Positions 8,599 to 17,383 of a stretch of 64,000 nt of DNA are shown in pieces (the first letter of the stretch is position 1; every line of letters begins with the position of its first letter). The notes beneath the pieces were generated by a model. That model saw only the letters and a list, made by a program, of their open reading frames with translations. It was not told the DNA's origin and did no database searches. The DNA is taken from contig NZ_FNNQ01000011.1 in assembly GCF_900106775.1 (NCBI RefSeq), positions 1-64,000 on the forward strand. Reading direction: 5' to 3'. This DNA is from Marininema mesophilum (GTDB lineage Bacteria; Bacillota; Bacilli; Thermoactinomycetales; DSM-45169). A program made the position numbers and the translations under genes.

Positions 8599-8601
8599 TG
8601 G

Positions 8602-8643
8602 AGCAGGCGAGGCTTTTTGATTGTGCTGAAGGCCCCGCCTGCT
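8602..8643 (+). terminator. Possible terminator after RodZ-like gene 3
   Basis: Arms AGCAGGCG (8602-8609) and CGCCTGCT (8636-8643) with a 26-nt loop that can extend the stem partly. Only TTT follows, so termination efficiency is uncertain. Confidence 0.4.
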
Positions 8644-8673
8644 TTGACATTGGGGAAGCGCGTATATTATACT
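8644..8673 (+). promoter_or_regulatory. Sigma-A type promoter upstream of pgsA leader
   Basis: TTGACA (8644-8649), an 18-bp spacer and TATACT (8668-8673). It would give a roughly 390-nt leader before pgsA. Confidence 0.6.
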
Positions 8674-9066
8674 TACGGAAGAATTGCGAGAATGGGGGCG
8701 TGAAAACGTTGGATCGAGCCCTTTTCTGTGAAGGGCTTGTTTTGCCGATTTCCCCTTCCCCATCTGCCCTAAATTCGGCGGAGGAGTGTTGATAAGGGCT
8801 TAAGTATTAAGCAGGGAATACATATTCCGCCTGCCGGAAACACTCTATACGGGCAGTGACCGTTCCCATTAACGCATCTTCCGATGGCGTATCGGATGGT
8901 TGATAATCCGGTGACTATCATTAGCTGTTGGAATGATCCTATACCGTCATTGACGGAACATGTAATTGCGTTGAAGGATAGCCAGAGCTTTGGAGGGATG
9001 AGGCCGGGGCGGTTGATGATCGAACAACGTCGCGTAGGCGACCTCGCGGGGGGAGGTTCGCAAAAG
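8674..9066 (+). other. Long structured leader upstream of pgsA, without a convincing gene
   Basis: The stretch between the promoter and the pgsA ribosome binding site contains an early terminator-like hairpin (8717-8743). Further hairpins lie at 8811-8834 (GCAGGGAATA/TATTCCGCCTGC with a bulge), at about 8880-8896 (TCCGAT/ATCGGA), and at 9029-9042 (GTCGC/GCGAC, loop GTAG). Short frames across it have no recognisable protein features. A cis-acting leader RNA or a small RNA ending at 8743 are both possible. It matches no riboswitch class I can recognise. Confidence 0.4.
8717..8743 (+). terminator. Terminator/attenuator in pgsA leader
   Basis: Stem AGCCCTT (8717-8723)/AAGGGCT (8731-8737) followed by TGTTTT, about 40 nt after the expected transcription start. 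Confidence 0.6.
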
Positions 9067-9651
9067 GTGAATCTAGCCAATAAAATCACCTTAGCCCGGA
9101 TATTTCTTGTTCCGGTGTTGATGATCTTTTTGTTGGTCAAGTATGATCTAGGCCAATTCCGTTTAGGTGCGGGGAGCATTACTGTTAGTGAGATCATCGC
9201 GACGTTAATTTTTATTATCGCAGCGATCACTGATGGTTTAGATGGCTACATTGCACGGAAGCGGAAATTAGTAACGAATTTAGGAAAGTTTTTAGATCCT
9301 TTGGCGGATAAGATGTTGATTTCAGCTGCTTTAATTTCATTGGTAGAAATGCAACGGTTAGATGCATGGATTGCTGTGGTGATCATCAGTCGGGAATTTG
9401 CAGTGACGGGCTTGCGATTGGTGGCGGCAGTGGAAGGACAAGTGATTGACGCAAGTCCCTTGGGTAAGCTGAAAACGATTATTCAGATTATTGCCGTTGC
9501 TGCATTGATACTGAACAACTTTCCGTTTTCCTCTGTTGCTTTCCCCTTTTCAGAGATCTTGATCTGGTTAGCTGTTATCATTACAGTGGTTTCTGGAGTG
9601 GATTACTTTGTAAAGAATAAACGGGTGATCCGCTTTTCAAAACCTCGGTAA
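9067..9651 (+). CDS. pgsA: CDP-diacylglycerol-glycerol-3-phosphate 3-phosphatidyltransferase
   Basis: A 194-residue integral membrane enzyme that makes phosphatidylglycerophosphate, the committed step to phosphatidylglycerol. The N-terminus VNLANKITLARI is typical of PgsA. The CDP-alcohol phosphotransferase motif is seen as DGLDGYIAR, then G, then LDPLADK, with all conserved Asp residues present. Several hydrophobic helices follow. GTG 9067 follows GGGAGG (9051-9056) by 10 bases; an upstream in-frame ATG at 8884 would add a non-conserved, non-hydrophobic extension and is rejected. Confidence 0.92.
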   Translation: MNLANKITLARIFLVPVLMIFLLVKYDLGQFRLGAGSITVSEIIATLIFIIAAITDGLDGYIARKRKLVTNLGKFLDPLADKMLISAALISLVEMQRLDAWIAVVIISREFAVTGLRLVAAVEGQVIDASPLGKLKTIIQIIAVAALILNNFPFSSVAFPFSEILIWLAVIITVVSGVDYFVKNKRVIRFSKPR

Positions 9652-9680
9652 ATTGTGGTCGAAGGAAAGGACGTCGTTAG

Positions 9681-10931
9681 ATGCGTGCAGAATTAGTGGC
9701 CGTTGGGACGGAGATTCTTCTTGGCCAAATTGTAGATACGCATTCCGCTTATCTGTCTAGGGAATTGTCGAAACTGGGGATCGGTGTATATTACCATACT
9801 TCTGTAGGGGATAATTGGAGCCGATTAAAAGAACTAGTCGAGCAGGCAACCAGTCGTTCGGACTTGGTGATTCTCTCAGGAGGGTTAGGTCCTACTGAGG
9901 ATGACTTAACGAAAGAAGTAGTTGCTGAGGTACTTGGACTTGAACTGATCGAGCATACTCTATCTAAGGAATTTATAGAGGCTTCATTTACTGAACGAGG
10001 GATGTCTGTCCCTCCATCTAATTATAAACAGGCACTCGTTTTTCCAAATGGAAGAGTCTTGGCTAATCCGAATGGAACGGCCCCTGGTGTCGCTGTGACC
10101 CAAAGTGACACAACGTTTATATTGCTTCCAGGTCCACCGACGGAACTCTACCCTATGTTTATGAATGAAGCTCGTCCATTTTTGGAAGAGATCAGTTCGG
10201 GGGAGACAGTAACCTCCCATGTCTTACGTTTTTATGGAATTGGTGAATCCCATCTGGTCGCACAGATGGAGGATCTTATTCGTGATCAGACGAACCCAAC
10301 GATTGCTCCTCTGGCTAAAGAAGGAGAAGTAACCCTTCGTCTAACGGCAAAAGCGGCCACCGAAGAGGAAGCACGTAAATTGATCTCTCCGGTGAAGAAG
10401 AAGGTCCTTACGATTGCTGGACGTTTTCTCTATGGAGAAGATGAGGATACCTTGGAGATTTCTCTTGTAAAGAGATTGACGAAGGTAGGCAAGACAGTCG
10501 CTTTTGCAGAGAGTTGTACGGGTGGATTATTGGCGGAAATGGTTACCTCTGTCTCAGGTGCGAGCACGGTGCTTGAGGGAGGAGTGGTTTCATACAGTGC
10601 AACAGCAAAGCAAGAACTGGCAGGGGTACCAGGTGAACTTTTAGATGAGCATGGTACAGTAAGTATGGAAACAGCTTTAGCTATGGCCGATGGAATCCGG
10701 AAGCGATTGGATACGGACTATGCACTCAGTACGACAGGGGTCGCAGGTCCTGATCCTGTAGAAGGAAAACCTGTCGGTCTCGTTTACATTGGACTGGCTG
10801 AGCGGGGATACCCTCCCCGTGCCTACCGTCTTGATCTAGGTGGATCTCGTGAGAAGATCCAGATTCGGGCGGCGAAACACGCGCTTTTTACACTACTGGA
10901 ACGTTCAAAGAAAGGTGAAGCAACACAATGA
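9681..10931 (+). CDS. cinA: CinA family protein, putative nicotinamide-nucleotide amidase
   Basis: 416 residues with two domains. The N-terminal part is MoaB/MogA-like (AVGTEILLGQIVDT...SGGLGPTEDD). The C-terminal part, from about residue 260, is CinA/PncC (AESCTGGLLAEMV, then TGVAGPDPVEGKPVG). PncC-type domains deamidate NMN in NAD recycling; in competent Bacillota and streptococci CinA also travels with RecA. It starts 30 bases after pgsA and overlaps the next gene by 4 bases (ATGA). Confidence 0.92.
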   Translation: MRAELVAVGTEILLGQIVDTHSAYLSRELSKLGIGVYYHTSVGDNWSRLKELVEQATSRSDLVILSGGLGPTEDDLTKEVVAEVLGLELIEHTLSKEFIEASFTERGMSVPPSNYKQALVFPNGRVLANPNGTAPGVAVTQSDTTFILLPGPPTELYPMFMNEARPFLEEISSGETVTSHVLRFYGIGESHLVAQMEDLIRDQTNPTIAPLAKEGEVTLRLTAKAATEEEARKLISPVKKKVLTIAGRFLYGEDEDTLEISLVKRLTKVGKTVAFAESCTGGLLAEMVTSVSGASTVLEGGVVSYSATAKQELAGVPGELLDEHGTVSMETALAMADGIRKRLDTDYALSTTGVAGPDPVEGKPVGLVYIGLAERGYPPRAYRLDLGGSREKIQIRAAKHALFTLLERSKKGEATQ

Positions 10932-12511
10932 CGCAATTTGATTCTTTTCAATTGGATCCGCTTATTTTAAAAGGAGTTCGTGAGATGGGCTTTGAAGAGC
11001 CCTCTCCGATTCAGGAAGAATGTATCCCAGCTGTCCTTCGCGGCGAAGACGTGATTGGTCAAGCGCAGACAGGTACTGGTAAAACCGCTGCTTTTGGTAT
11101 CCCACTTCTTGACCATGTGGATACTAGTCGCCGACAAGTGCAGGCGGTGGCCTTGGCACCTACCCGGGAGTTGGCTATCCAAGTCTCGGAAGAGTTACGC
11201 AAGATTGGCCGCTCCAAAAGAGTCAGCACGCTCCCGATTTATGGTGGTCAATCCATCGGTCGGCAAATTAAAGCTTTGAAGCAAGGCGTCCATGTGGTGA
11301 TTGGGACTCCTGGACGGATGTTGGATCATCTGCGTAGAGGCACCTTGAATCTGGATGAAGTAGAGATTTTCGTGTTGGATGAAGCCGATGAGATGCTAGA
11401 TATGGGTTTTATCGACGATATTGAAGCAGTGATGAAATTTTTACCTGAGCATCGTCAATTGCTTCTGTTCTCTGCTACCATGCCACCAGGGATTCGTCGC
11501 CTTGCACAAAAGTATATGAATAGACCGAAATACATCACTGTGAGCCGGGGAGAAGTGACTGCCCCTGTGATTGAACAGGTCTACTATAAAATCCTCGAAA
11601 ACGGGAAGCTTGAATCTCTCTGTCGTATTTTGGACAGCGAAGATGTGGCGCAAGGAATTGTCTTTTGTCGAACGAAAAAGGGAGTAGATGATCTTTCTGA
11701 AGCCCTGCAGGCCCGTGGATACCTGTCAGGTGGGCTTCATGGAGATTTGGCTCAACAGCAACGGGATCGTGTGATGAACGCCTTCCGTCACGGGGATATC
11801 GAGTTGCTTGTGGCGACTGATGTAGCAGCACGTGGGATTGATGTGGGGACAATTTCCCATGTAATCAACTATGATATTCCCCAGGATGCAGAGAGCTATG
11901 TTCACCGAATCGGTCGTACTGGTCGGGCAGGACGTACAGGCCTTGCTTTGACGCTGGTTACTCCCCGGGAGATGAAACAGCTTCGTTCTATCGAACAAGA
12001 GATCCATGGTCACTTAACTCCCCGGGAATTACCTACCTTAGAAGAGGTGGCTGAACGACAACAAAAAGTGTTGATCGAACAGTTGGAGGAGACCCTAAAT
12101 ACCTCTGAGGCAATGCCGCTCTTTGAAGAAATGGTGAAGGATTTAACCGAGGATCATGATCCGACTAAAGTAGCAATCGCTGCACTTCACCTTGCTTTTG
12201 CAGACCGTTTTACTGCAGGGCATGATGCAGTTTACGACTTTGGTGAAACAGGTGCTTCCCCAGGAATGGTGCGCTTTTTCATCAATGTGGGTCGCAATGC
12301 GGACATCAAGCCAAAAGAGTTGGTCAAAGCAATCGCTGAACAAGCAGGAATTAATGCAAAGAATGTGGGTCGGATCAATATCTATGATCGCTTCTCCTTT
12401 GTGGAAGTACCCGAGGAGGCTGCACCCTTCGTCTTTGAAGCACTACGCCAGACCAAAATCAATGGAGCTCGGGTAAATTTAGAACCCGCTCGTCCGCGCA
12501 ACCGTTCCTAA
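10928..12511 (+). CDS. DEAD-box RNA helicase with C-terminal DbpA-type RNA-binding domain
   Basis: 527 residues. The Q motif region (GFEEPSPIQEECI), Walker A AQTGTGKT, PTRELAIQ, DEAD, SAT and HRIGRTGRAGRTG are all present, so the two RecA-like lobes are complete. After a linker (about 370-410) the last 100 residues resemble the DbpA/CsdA RRM-like RNA-binding domain (GRINIYDRFSFVEVPEEAA). Likely roles are ribosome assembly or RNA remodelling. It is translationally coupled to cinA, an unusual placement: in B. subtilis recA follows cinA. CshA- and DbpA-type assignments are both possible. Confidence 0.9.
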   Translation: MTQFDSFQLDPLILKGVREMGFEEPSPIQEECIPAVLRGEDVIGQAQTGTGKTAAFGIPLLDHVDTSRRQVQAVALAPTRELAIQVSEELRKIGRSKRVSTLPIYGGQSIGRQIKALKQGVHVVIGTPGRMLDHLRRGTLNLDEVEIFVLDEADEMLDMGFIDDIEAVMKFLPEHRQLLLFSATMPPGIRRLAQKYMNRPKYITVSRGEVTAPVIEQVYYKILENGKLESLCRILDSEDVAQGIVFCRTKKGVDDLSEALQARGYLSGGLHGDLAQQQRDRVMNAFRHGDIELLVATDVAARGIDVGTISHVINYDIPQDAESYVHRIGRTGRAGRTGLALTLVTPREMKQLRSIEQEIHGHLTPRELPTLEEVAERQQKVLIEQLEETLNTSEAMPLFEEMVKDLTEDHDPTKVAIAALHLAFADRFTAGHDAVYDFGETGASPGMVRFFINVGRNADIKPKELVKAIAEQAGINAKNVGRINIYDRFSFVEVPEEAAPFVFEALRQTKINGARVNLEPARPRNRS

Positions 12512-12542
12512 TCATACCCAAAAATCCTGCTAGTGGGATGGA

Positions 12543-12607
12543 ATACCTCTTAGAGTAGGCAGAGGATAACTCCTGTGACTAAACTACTTTGAAGGGGTAT
12601 TTTTTAT
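12543..12607 (+). terminator. Long-stem terminator after the DEAD-box helicase gene
   Basis: Outer arms AATACC/GGTATT, continuing through AGTAG/CTACT and an inner AGGA/TCCT, are followed by TTTTTT. The long folded region fits an intrinsic terminator. Confidence 0.6.
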
Positions 12608-12634
12608 GGTGAATCCCCACTTTATTCATAAAAG

Positions 12635-12668
12635 AACCAAGCTCTGGTTATAATCAGAGCTTGGTTTA
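12635..12668. terminator. Bidirectional terminator between convergent genes
   Basis: Perfect 12-bp arms AACCAAGCTCTG (12635-12646)/CAGAGCTTGGTT (12655-12666). It sits 17 bases from the stop of the minus-strand gene and so terminates it, and may also stop read-through from the left. Confidence 0.7.
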
Positions 12669-12684
12669 ATAAGAAGTTAATATC

Positions 12685-12996
12685 TTAGTGGATACCGAGA
12701 GCCATCTTGGCATAGCGAGACATCTTCTCTTTGGACCAAGGGGGATTCCAGACAACATCCACCTCTACCTCTTTAACACCGTCGACAGAGAGAACTGCCG
12801 TGGTGACTAATTCGTTGATCATTCCTGCTAGGGGGCAGCCCATTGCGGTGAGAGTCATGGTTACTTTGGCTTTTCCTTCGTCATCCAGATCAACGCCATA
12901 GACGAGACCAAGGTTGACAATATCGATATGAAGCTCTGGATCTTCTACTGTTTCCAAGGCTTCCATGATTTCTTCCTTCATTTGTTCTTTGTCCAT
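12685..12996 (-). CDS. MIP18/DUF59 family metal-sulfur cluster assembly factor
   Basis: A 103-residue protein of the MIP18 family (SufT/PaaD-like). It shows the family hallmarks VEDPELHIDIVNLGLVY near the N-terminus, a single conserved cysteine in TAMGCPLAGMI, and VWNPPWSKEKMS. Relatives act in Fe-S cluster maturation. It is transcribed alone, opposite to its neighbours, and is placed between the helicase and recA. A ribosome binding site (AAAGGAG on the minus strand) precedes the ATG. Assignment to a particular pathway (SufT versus PaaD) is not possible from this sequence. Confidence 0.88.
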   Translation of the reverse strand: MDKEQMKEEIMEALETVEDPELHIDIVNLGLVYGVDLDDEGKAKVTMTLTAMGCPLAGMINELVTTAVLSVDGVKEVEVDVVWNPPWSKEKMSRYAKMALGIH

Positions 12997-13083
12997 TGCT
13001 ATCTACTCCTTTCAGCTGAATCTGGTTCTATTATACTTGAATGTTTAGGAAAACGAAAAGGCCTCCATGTTGATCAAAAAAAG

Positions 13084-13097
13084 CGAATAAATGTTCG
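13084..13097. promoter_or_regulatory. LexA/SOS box of recA
   Basis: CGAATAAATGTTCG differs from the Gram-positive SOS box CGAAC-N4-GTTCG by one base (T for C in the left arm). It ends 9 bases before the -35 hexamer of the recA promoter. Confidence 0.85.
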
Positions 13098-13106
13098 CAA
13101 ATGATC

Positions 13107-13135
13107 TTGGCACGAATGGAAAAAGGATGTATGAT
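13107..13135 (+). promoter_or_regulatory. recA promoter (sigma-A)
   Basis: TTGGCA (13107-13112), a 17-bp spacer and TATGAT (13130-13135), 37 bases before the recA ATG. Confidence 0.75.
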
Positions 13136-13172
13136 GAAGATATCTACTGGACTTTGAAGGAGTGGGTTATGG

Positions 13173-14261
13173 ATGTCGGATCGCCGTCAGGCTTTGGATA
13201 TGGCTTTAAGACAGATAGAAAAGCAGTTTGGTAAGGGCTCGATCATGAAAATGGGAGAATCGAGTATCCGCCAAATCGAAACAGTCTCCTCTGGGGCACT
13301 CGCCTTGGATATTGCCCTTGGTGTGGGAGGACTCCCTCGTGGACGTGTCGTTGAGGTGTATGGTCCTGAATCTTCTGGTAAAACGACAGTAGCTCTCCAT
13401 GCCATCGCTGAATCCCAGCGAAGTGGTGGCCAGGCAGCGTTTATTGATGCAGAACATGCTCTGGACCCCGTTTATGCACGGAAACTTGGGGTAAATGTAG
13501 ATGAGTTACTTCTCTCCCAGCCGGATACAGGGGAACAAGCACTAGAGATCGCTGAAGCTTTGGTGAGAAGTGGTGCAGTGGATATCATCGTCGTTGACTC
13601 CGTTGCGGCATTGGTACCAAAGGCGGAAATTGAAGGGGAAATGGGAGACTCCCATGTAGGCCTTCAAGCTCGTCTGATGTCTCAAGCCTTGCGGAAGCTC
13701 TCCGGGGCTATCAGCAAGTCCAATACGATTGCGATCTTTATCAACCAGATCCGCGAAAAAGTAGGGGTAATGTTTGGTAATCCAGAAACGACTCCGGGTG
13801 GCCGTGCCCTTAAATTTTATTCGAGTGTTCGTTTAGAGGTTCGTCGTGCGGAAACGATTAAACAAGGCAATGATATGGTTGGAAACCGCGCACGGATCAA
13901 GGTAGTGAAAAATAAAGTAGCCCCTCCTTTCAAACAGGCGGAAGTGGATATCATGTATGGAGAGGGAATTTCCCGCGAAGGTAGTATTTTAGATATAGGT
14001 AGTGATTTAGATATCGTTAATAAATCAGGAGCTTGGTACTCCTTCGATGGAGATCGTTTAGGACAAGGACGGGAAAACTCCAAGCAATTTTTGAAGGAAA
14101 ATGGAAAAATCGCGCTCCAGATTGAAAACCGGATTCGTGAACATTTTGATCTTGGTGTTATCACTACTCCTGATGGCGAAGTTGCTTCAAAGGATAAGGA
14201 TGGAAAGGCAACGAAAGCGACTGAGGATTCAAAAGGCATCCAAGGAGACAAAGGCGAGTGA
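13173..14261 (+). CDS. recA: RecA recombinase
   Basis: 362 residues. The Walker A is GPESSGKTT, followed by VDSVAALVPKAEIEGEMGDSHVGLQARLMSQALRKL-type L1 sequence and the L2 region GVMFGNPETTPGGRALKFY. The C-terminus is Lys/Asp/Glu-rich, as is common. RecA forms the strand-exchange filament and triggers LexA cleavage; the LexA box upstream shows standard SOS autoregulation. recX follows after 7 bases. Start ATG 13173 has GGAG upstream and aligns with the family N-terminus (DRRQALDMAL). Confidence 0.98.
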   Translation: MSDRRQALDMALRQIEKQFGKGSIMKMGESSIRQIETVSSGALALDIALGVGGLPRGRVVEVYGPESSGKTTVALHAIAESQRSGGQAAFIDAEHALDPVYARKLGVNVDELLLSQPDTGEQALEIAEALVRSGAVDIIVVDSVAALVPKAEIEGEMGDSHVGLQARLMSQALRKLSGAISKSNTIAIFINQIREKVGVMFGNPETTPGGRALKFYSSVRLEVRRAETIKQGNDMVGNRARIKVVKNKVAPPFKQAEVDIMYGEGISREGSILDIGSDLDIVNKSGAWYSFDGDRLGQGRENSKQFLKENGKIALQIENRIREHFDLGVITTPDGEVASKDKDGKATKATEDSKGIQGDKGE

Positions 14262-14268
14262 GCGGTAC

Positions 14269-14919
14269 ATGGAAGAATCCGGCGTAATCACGCGAATTGA
14301 ACGACAAAAAAGCGGAGCGCCTCGTTATAACATCCATATCGATGGTACTTATCGTTTTGCTGTCCACGAGGACGTTTTGGTTAAATGGTCATTATCCAAA
14401 GGAATGATCGTGGATACTGAAAAGATGGAGTCCATTCTCCAAGAAGAGGAGCGTAACAAGGTTCGGCAGACAGCTTTTCGCTATGTGGGATATAAACCTC
14501 GTACTCTTCAAGAAACGAAACGGTTTCTTAGTGGGAAAGGGTTTGCCGAGGAATATGTCATACAAGTCGTTGCGGATATGGAGACAAAGGGATACCTGGA
14601 TGACCGGCTTTTTGCTGGCAACTGGGTAGAAGAGCGACGCCGTACCAAAGGGTACGGCGTTGCCGTGCTTCGGCAGGAATTGCTACGAAAAGGGATTTCT
14701 CCTACCTGTGTGGAAGAGGCAGTAAGTAGGATCGAAGAGGAAGACGAGGTTGCGATCGCAAGGACTACAGCAGAAAAACGATATCGGCGATTGGCGGATC
14801 AGCCATGGCAGGTGGTAGAGAGGCGTTTAGGGCAGTATTTGATACGTCGTGGCTTTAGCTCATCCTTGGTTCGTCGATTACTGGCGGATTTCCGGAAGCG
14901 ACATCAAGAGGGGGAGTGA
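14269..14919 (+). CDS. recX: RecX, RecA regulatory protein
   Basis: About 216 residues, helical and basic, with the RecX three-helix repeats (VRQTAFRYVGYKPRTLQETKRFL; GYLDDRLFAGNWVEERR). It modulates the RecA filament. ATG 14269 gives the expected N-terminus (GVITRIERQKSG); longer in-frame starts inside recA are not credible. It begins 7 bases after recA and its stop overlaps the next start (GTGA), so recA-recX and the following nuclease genes form one transcription unit with no visible terminator between them. Confidence 0.9.
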   Translation: MEESGVITRIERQKSGAPRYNIHIDGTYRFAVHEDVLVKWSLSKGMIVDTEKMESILQEEERNKVRQTAFRYVGYKPRTLQETKRFLSGKGFAEEYVIQVVADMETKGYLDDRLFAGNWVEERRRTKGYGVAVLRQELLRKGISPTCVEEAVSRIEEEDEVAIARTTAEKRYRRLADQPWQVVERRLGQYLIRRGFSSSLVRRLLADFRKRHQEGE

Positions 14920-15923
14920 TCGCAAGGATGTTACGTTTATTATATGTGACGGATACACATATCCGCGGTACTACCCCGCGCAGTCGGTTGGATGATTTTG
15001 TAGCGACTCTCCGGGTGAAAATGGAGGAAGTAGTAGATATAGCGCATAAGGAAGGCGTAGATGTGGTGCTCCATGGGGGGGATCTCTTTGATCGTCCGGA
15101 TATCTCCCCAGCTGTGGTGCGTGATTTTGCCCGTATTTTGCGGCGTTTTGAAGTGCCGATTTATACGATTGCAGGAAATCATGATATCTATGGACAAAAT
15201 CCAGAGACCGTGGATAGATCAATGCTAGGCTTGCTCGACGCTTTTGGTACCGTGAACCTGTTACGTGGTGGAGAGAAGGCGAAGTTTAGAAAAGAAGGGA
15301 TGACTCTCCAGTTTACAGGACAACCCTTCCACTATGAACTGGATAAAAGGGATGCATTGGTGGATTATGCGGTATCCAAGGATGATGGAGTTGATTTTGC
15401 CATTCATATGGTGCATGGGATGGTTGTGGAACGGGCTCTTCCTGATGGAGTTCCACACACCATGGTTCACGATCTGTGGGGAGGAGAAGCAGATGTTCTC
15501 CTCACAGGTCATTACCACGCAGGTTTTCCTTTGCAAGAAAAGGAAGGGCGTTACATTGTGAATCCTGGTGCCTTGGCACGGATTAATAACCATCCTTCTG
15601 AGATTCGTCGAATCCCCCAGATTGCATTACTGGAGTTTGACCATGAAGTTCGAGTGAAGTTTCGTAGGCTTCGGTCCGCTTCACTAGGAGAGGCTGTACT
15701 GGATCGCTCTTATCTAGAGCAGGCTGCTTATCGAGAAGAGAAGATGGTTTCATTTGTCCAGGAAGTTCAGGCCGCTGGGGAATTCAAAGGTATTGGGGCC
15801 CTGGATATCGTAGAAGAGATTGCCCGGATGGAAGGGATTGACGATGAGGTGAAGTTTGAGGCACTGCGCCGGATTGCTGTGGTCCAAGAACGATTGGGTT
15901 CAGAAGGGGAGTGGGGGGATTGA
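14916..15923 (+). CDS. SbcD/Mre11-like metallophosphoesterase (DNA repair exonuclease)
   Basis: 335 residues with the complete calcineurin-type metal motif set: DTH (VTDTHIRG), GD (HGGDLFD), GNHD, a later His (HMVHGM) and GHYH. This is the Mre11/SbcD pattern. The C-terminal 90 residues are helical and probably contact the ATPase partner. GTG 14916 overlaps the recX stop; ATG 14928 is an alternative that starts right at the conserved MLRLLYVTD. It overlaps the next gene by 4 bases (TTGA). It is the nuclease half of an SbcCD-like unit, separate from any canonical sbcDC pair the genome may have elsewhere. Confidence 0.88.
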   Translation: MIARMLRLLYVTDTHIRGTTPRSRLDDFVATLRVKMEEVVDIAHKEGVDVVLHGGDLFDRPDISPAVVRDFARILRRFEVPIYTIAGNHDIYGQNPETVDRSMLGLLDAFGTVNLLRGGEKAKFRKEGMTLQFTGQPFHYELDKRDALVDYAVSKDDGVDFAIHMVHGMVVERALPDGVPHTMVHDLWGGEADVLLTGHYHAGFPLQEKEGRYIVNPGALARINNHPSEIRRIPQIALLEFDHEVRVKFRRLRSASLGEAVLDRSYLEQAAYREEKMVSFVQEVQAAGEFKGIGALDIVEEIARMEGIDDEVKFEALRRIAVVQERLGSEGEWGD

Positions 15924-17383
15924 AAGGCTTTGCTAGTTTGCTCATCGAAAATTTTCAATCCCATGAACGAACCGAGGTGGACTTCTCTTCCGGATTAAAT
16001 GTTTTCGTTGGACCATCCGATAGTGGTAAAAGCGCAATCCTTCGTGCTTTACGTTGGTTGTTGTACAATCAACCAAAAGGGAAGGATTACATCCGGGTAG
16101 GAAAAGAACGTTGCCGCGTTACCTTGACACTGATGGATGGTACGAAAATTTGCCGTGAGCGTTCTGCCTCGATCAATCGATACACCATCAATCGTCCAGG
16201 GGAAGAGGAGATGGTTTTTGAGGGGTTTGGTGGACAAGTTCCCTTGGAAGTGATGGAAGCCCATGGGATGCATCCTTTAAAGTTGGATACGGATTGGCAC
16301 ATGCCTGCTCAATTTGGCACGCAATTGGAGGCTCCCTTTCTCCTTTCGGAAACCGGCGGTGTAAAAGCGAAGTCAATTGGGAGAATATCCGGAGCTCATC
16401 TGATCGATATCGCTCTTCAGGGAACGGTAAAAGATATGAGGAGCCTATCTTCTGAAATGAAACATGATCTTGAAGAATCGAACCGTTTGCAGGAATCCCT
16501 CAAAACCTATGACGAATTACCGAATCAATTAGAGCGGTTGGAACAAGCAGAACAAAGTCTCCAACAAGCGGAGATTCTACGTAAACGTTTGGAACGCTTA
16601 GAAACTGCCCGCCGCGCATTACAGGGTTGCCGTGAGAAAATGGCAACAGAGCGGTTGCGATTGGAGAAGTTAATCCATCTGCCGTCAATAGAAGAAAAGG
16701 TAATGGAGCTTACACAGGATCATTTGCGTAGACAAAAAATGGAGCGCATCGCTCATCGTTATCAGCGCACTTCAGCAGAAATCATTGGTTGGCGTCAGGT
16801 ATTGATTGATACAAAAAACTGTGATTCATTAGAAAGAGGGTTGTGGCAATTAGAAGAGGTAGTTAAACAAAAAAATCGCCTCGAACAGGTTTACAAGCGA
16901 AAAAAGAACCACCGAATGGAAGAGAAGCGTGTTCGGAACTGGTTGCGCCAAACGGAATCCCTTCAGGGAGTCGATCTTACAGACTTCGAAGGGAAAGAAC
17001 ATCGACGTACCCATTTAGTACGCATTCTACCACGTCTTCGCCAGGTACAAGAGGAGAAGAGGCAACTGCGAGAGCGTCTTCGTCAAACTAAGTCGCTACC
17101 GGAGTCGGAAACGATAGAGTTGATAGAACTCCAGGAGCGACTACAATCCCTTTATCAGAGAGCAAAGGATCTCCAGGATCGCCGGAAACGGATCCTCCAT
17201 GGATTTGAGTATAAGGCAAAGCAGGAGATAGAAATCAAGAAATATATCGAAGGCTTATCGGGGGTATTGACAGCATTGGGGCGCTGCCCTACCTGTGGTT
17301 CAGATATCGATGGATCAGTAGTAGAACATATAGTAGAGGAGTATCAAGGAGGGAAGCGCGGTGCAACAAGAGGAGCGAATTAA
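15920..17383 (+). CDS. SbcC/Rad50-like ATPase, N-terminal half (Walker A, coiled coil, CxxC hook)
   Basis: 487 residues from TTG 15920. The N-terminus ASLLIENFQSHERTEVDF leads to Walker A GPSDSGKS at residues 31-38 and Rad50-like strands. From about residue 165 to 450 it is long charged coiled coil. It ends with CPTCGSDIDG (Cys about 456 and 459), a Rad50-type zinc-hook motif, and only about 25 residues follow. Walker B, signature and H-loop are absent and occur in the third gene downstream. So this is the first half of an SMC-like ATPase cut at the hook. It overlaps its neighbours on both sides. Confidence 0.82.
   Translation: MKGFASLLIENFQSHERTEVDFSSGLNVFVGPSDSGKSAILRALRWLLYNQPKGKDYIRVGKERCRVTLTLMDGTKICRERSASINRYTINRPGEEEMVFEGFGGQVPLEVMEAHGMHPLKLDTDWHMPAQFGTQLEAPFLLSETGGVKAKSIGRISGAHLIDIALQGTVKDMRSLSSEMKHDLEESNRLQESLKTYDELPNQLERLEQAEQSLQQAEILRKRLERLETARRALQGCREKMATERLRLEKLIHLPSIEEKVMELTQDHLRRQKMERIAHRYQRTSAEIIGWRQVLIDTKNCDSLERGLWQLEEVVKQKNRLEQVYKRKKNHRMEEKRVRNWLRQTESLQGVDLTDFEGKEHRRTHLVRILPRLRQVQEEKRQLRERLRQTKSLPESETIELIELQERLQSLYQRAKDLQDRRKRILHGFEYKAKQEIEIKKYIEGLSGVLTALGRCPTCGSDIDGSVVEHIVEEYQGGKRGATRGAN

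Noticed and set aside
8701..8714. CcpA cre-like sequence TGAAAACGTTGGAT
   Set aside because: The right half lacks the CA of the cre consensus and the site overlaps a better-explained attenuator region.
8884..9066. Longer pgsA starting at ATG 8884
   Set aside because: It adds 61 residues unlike PgsA, while GTG 9067 has GGGAGG upstream and begins at the conserved N-terminus.
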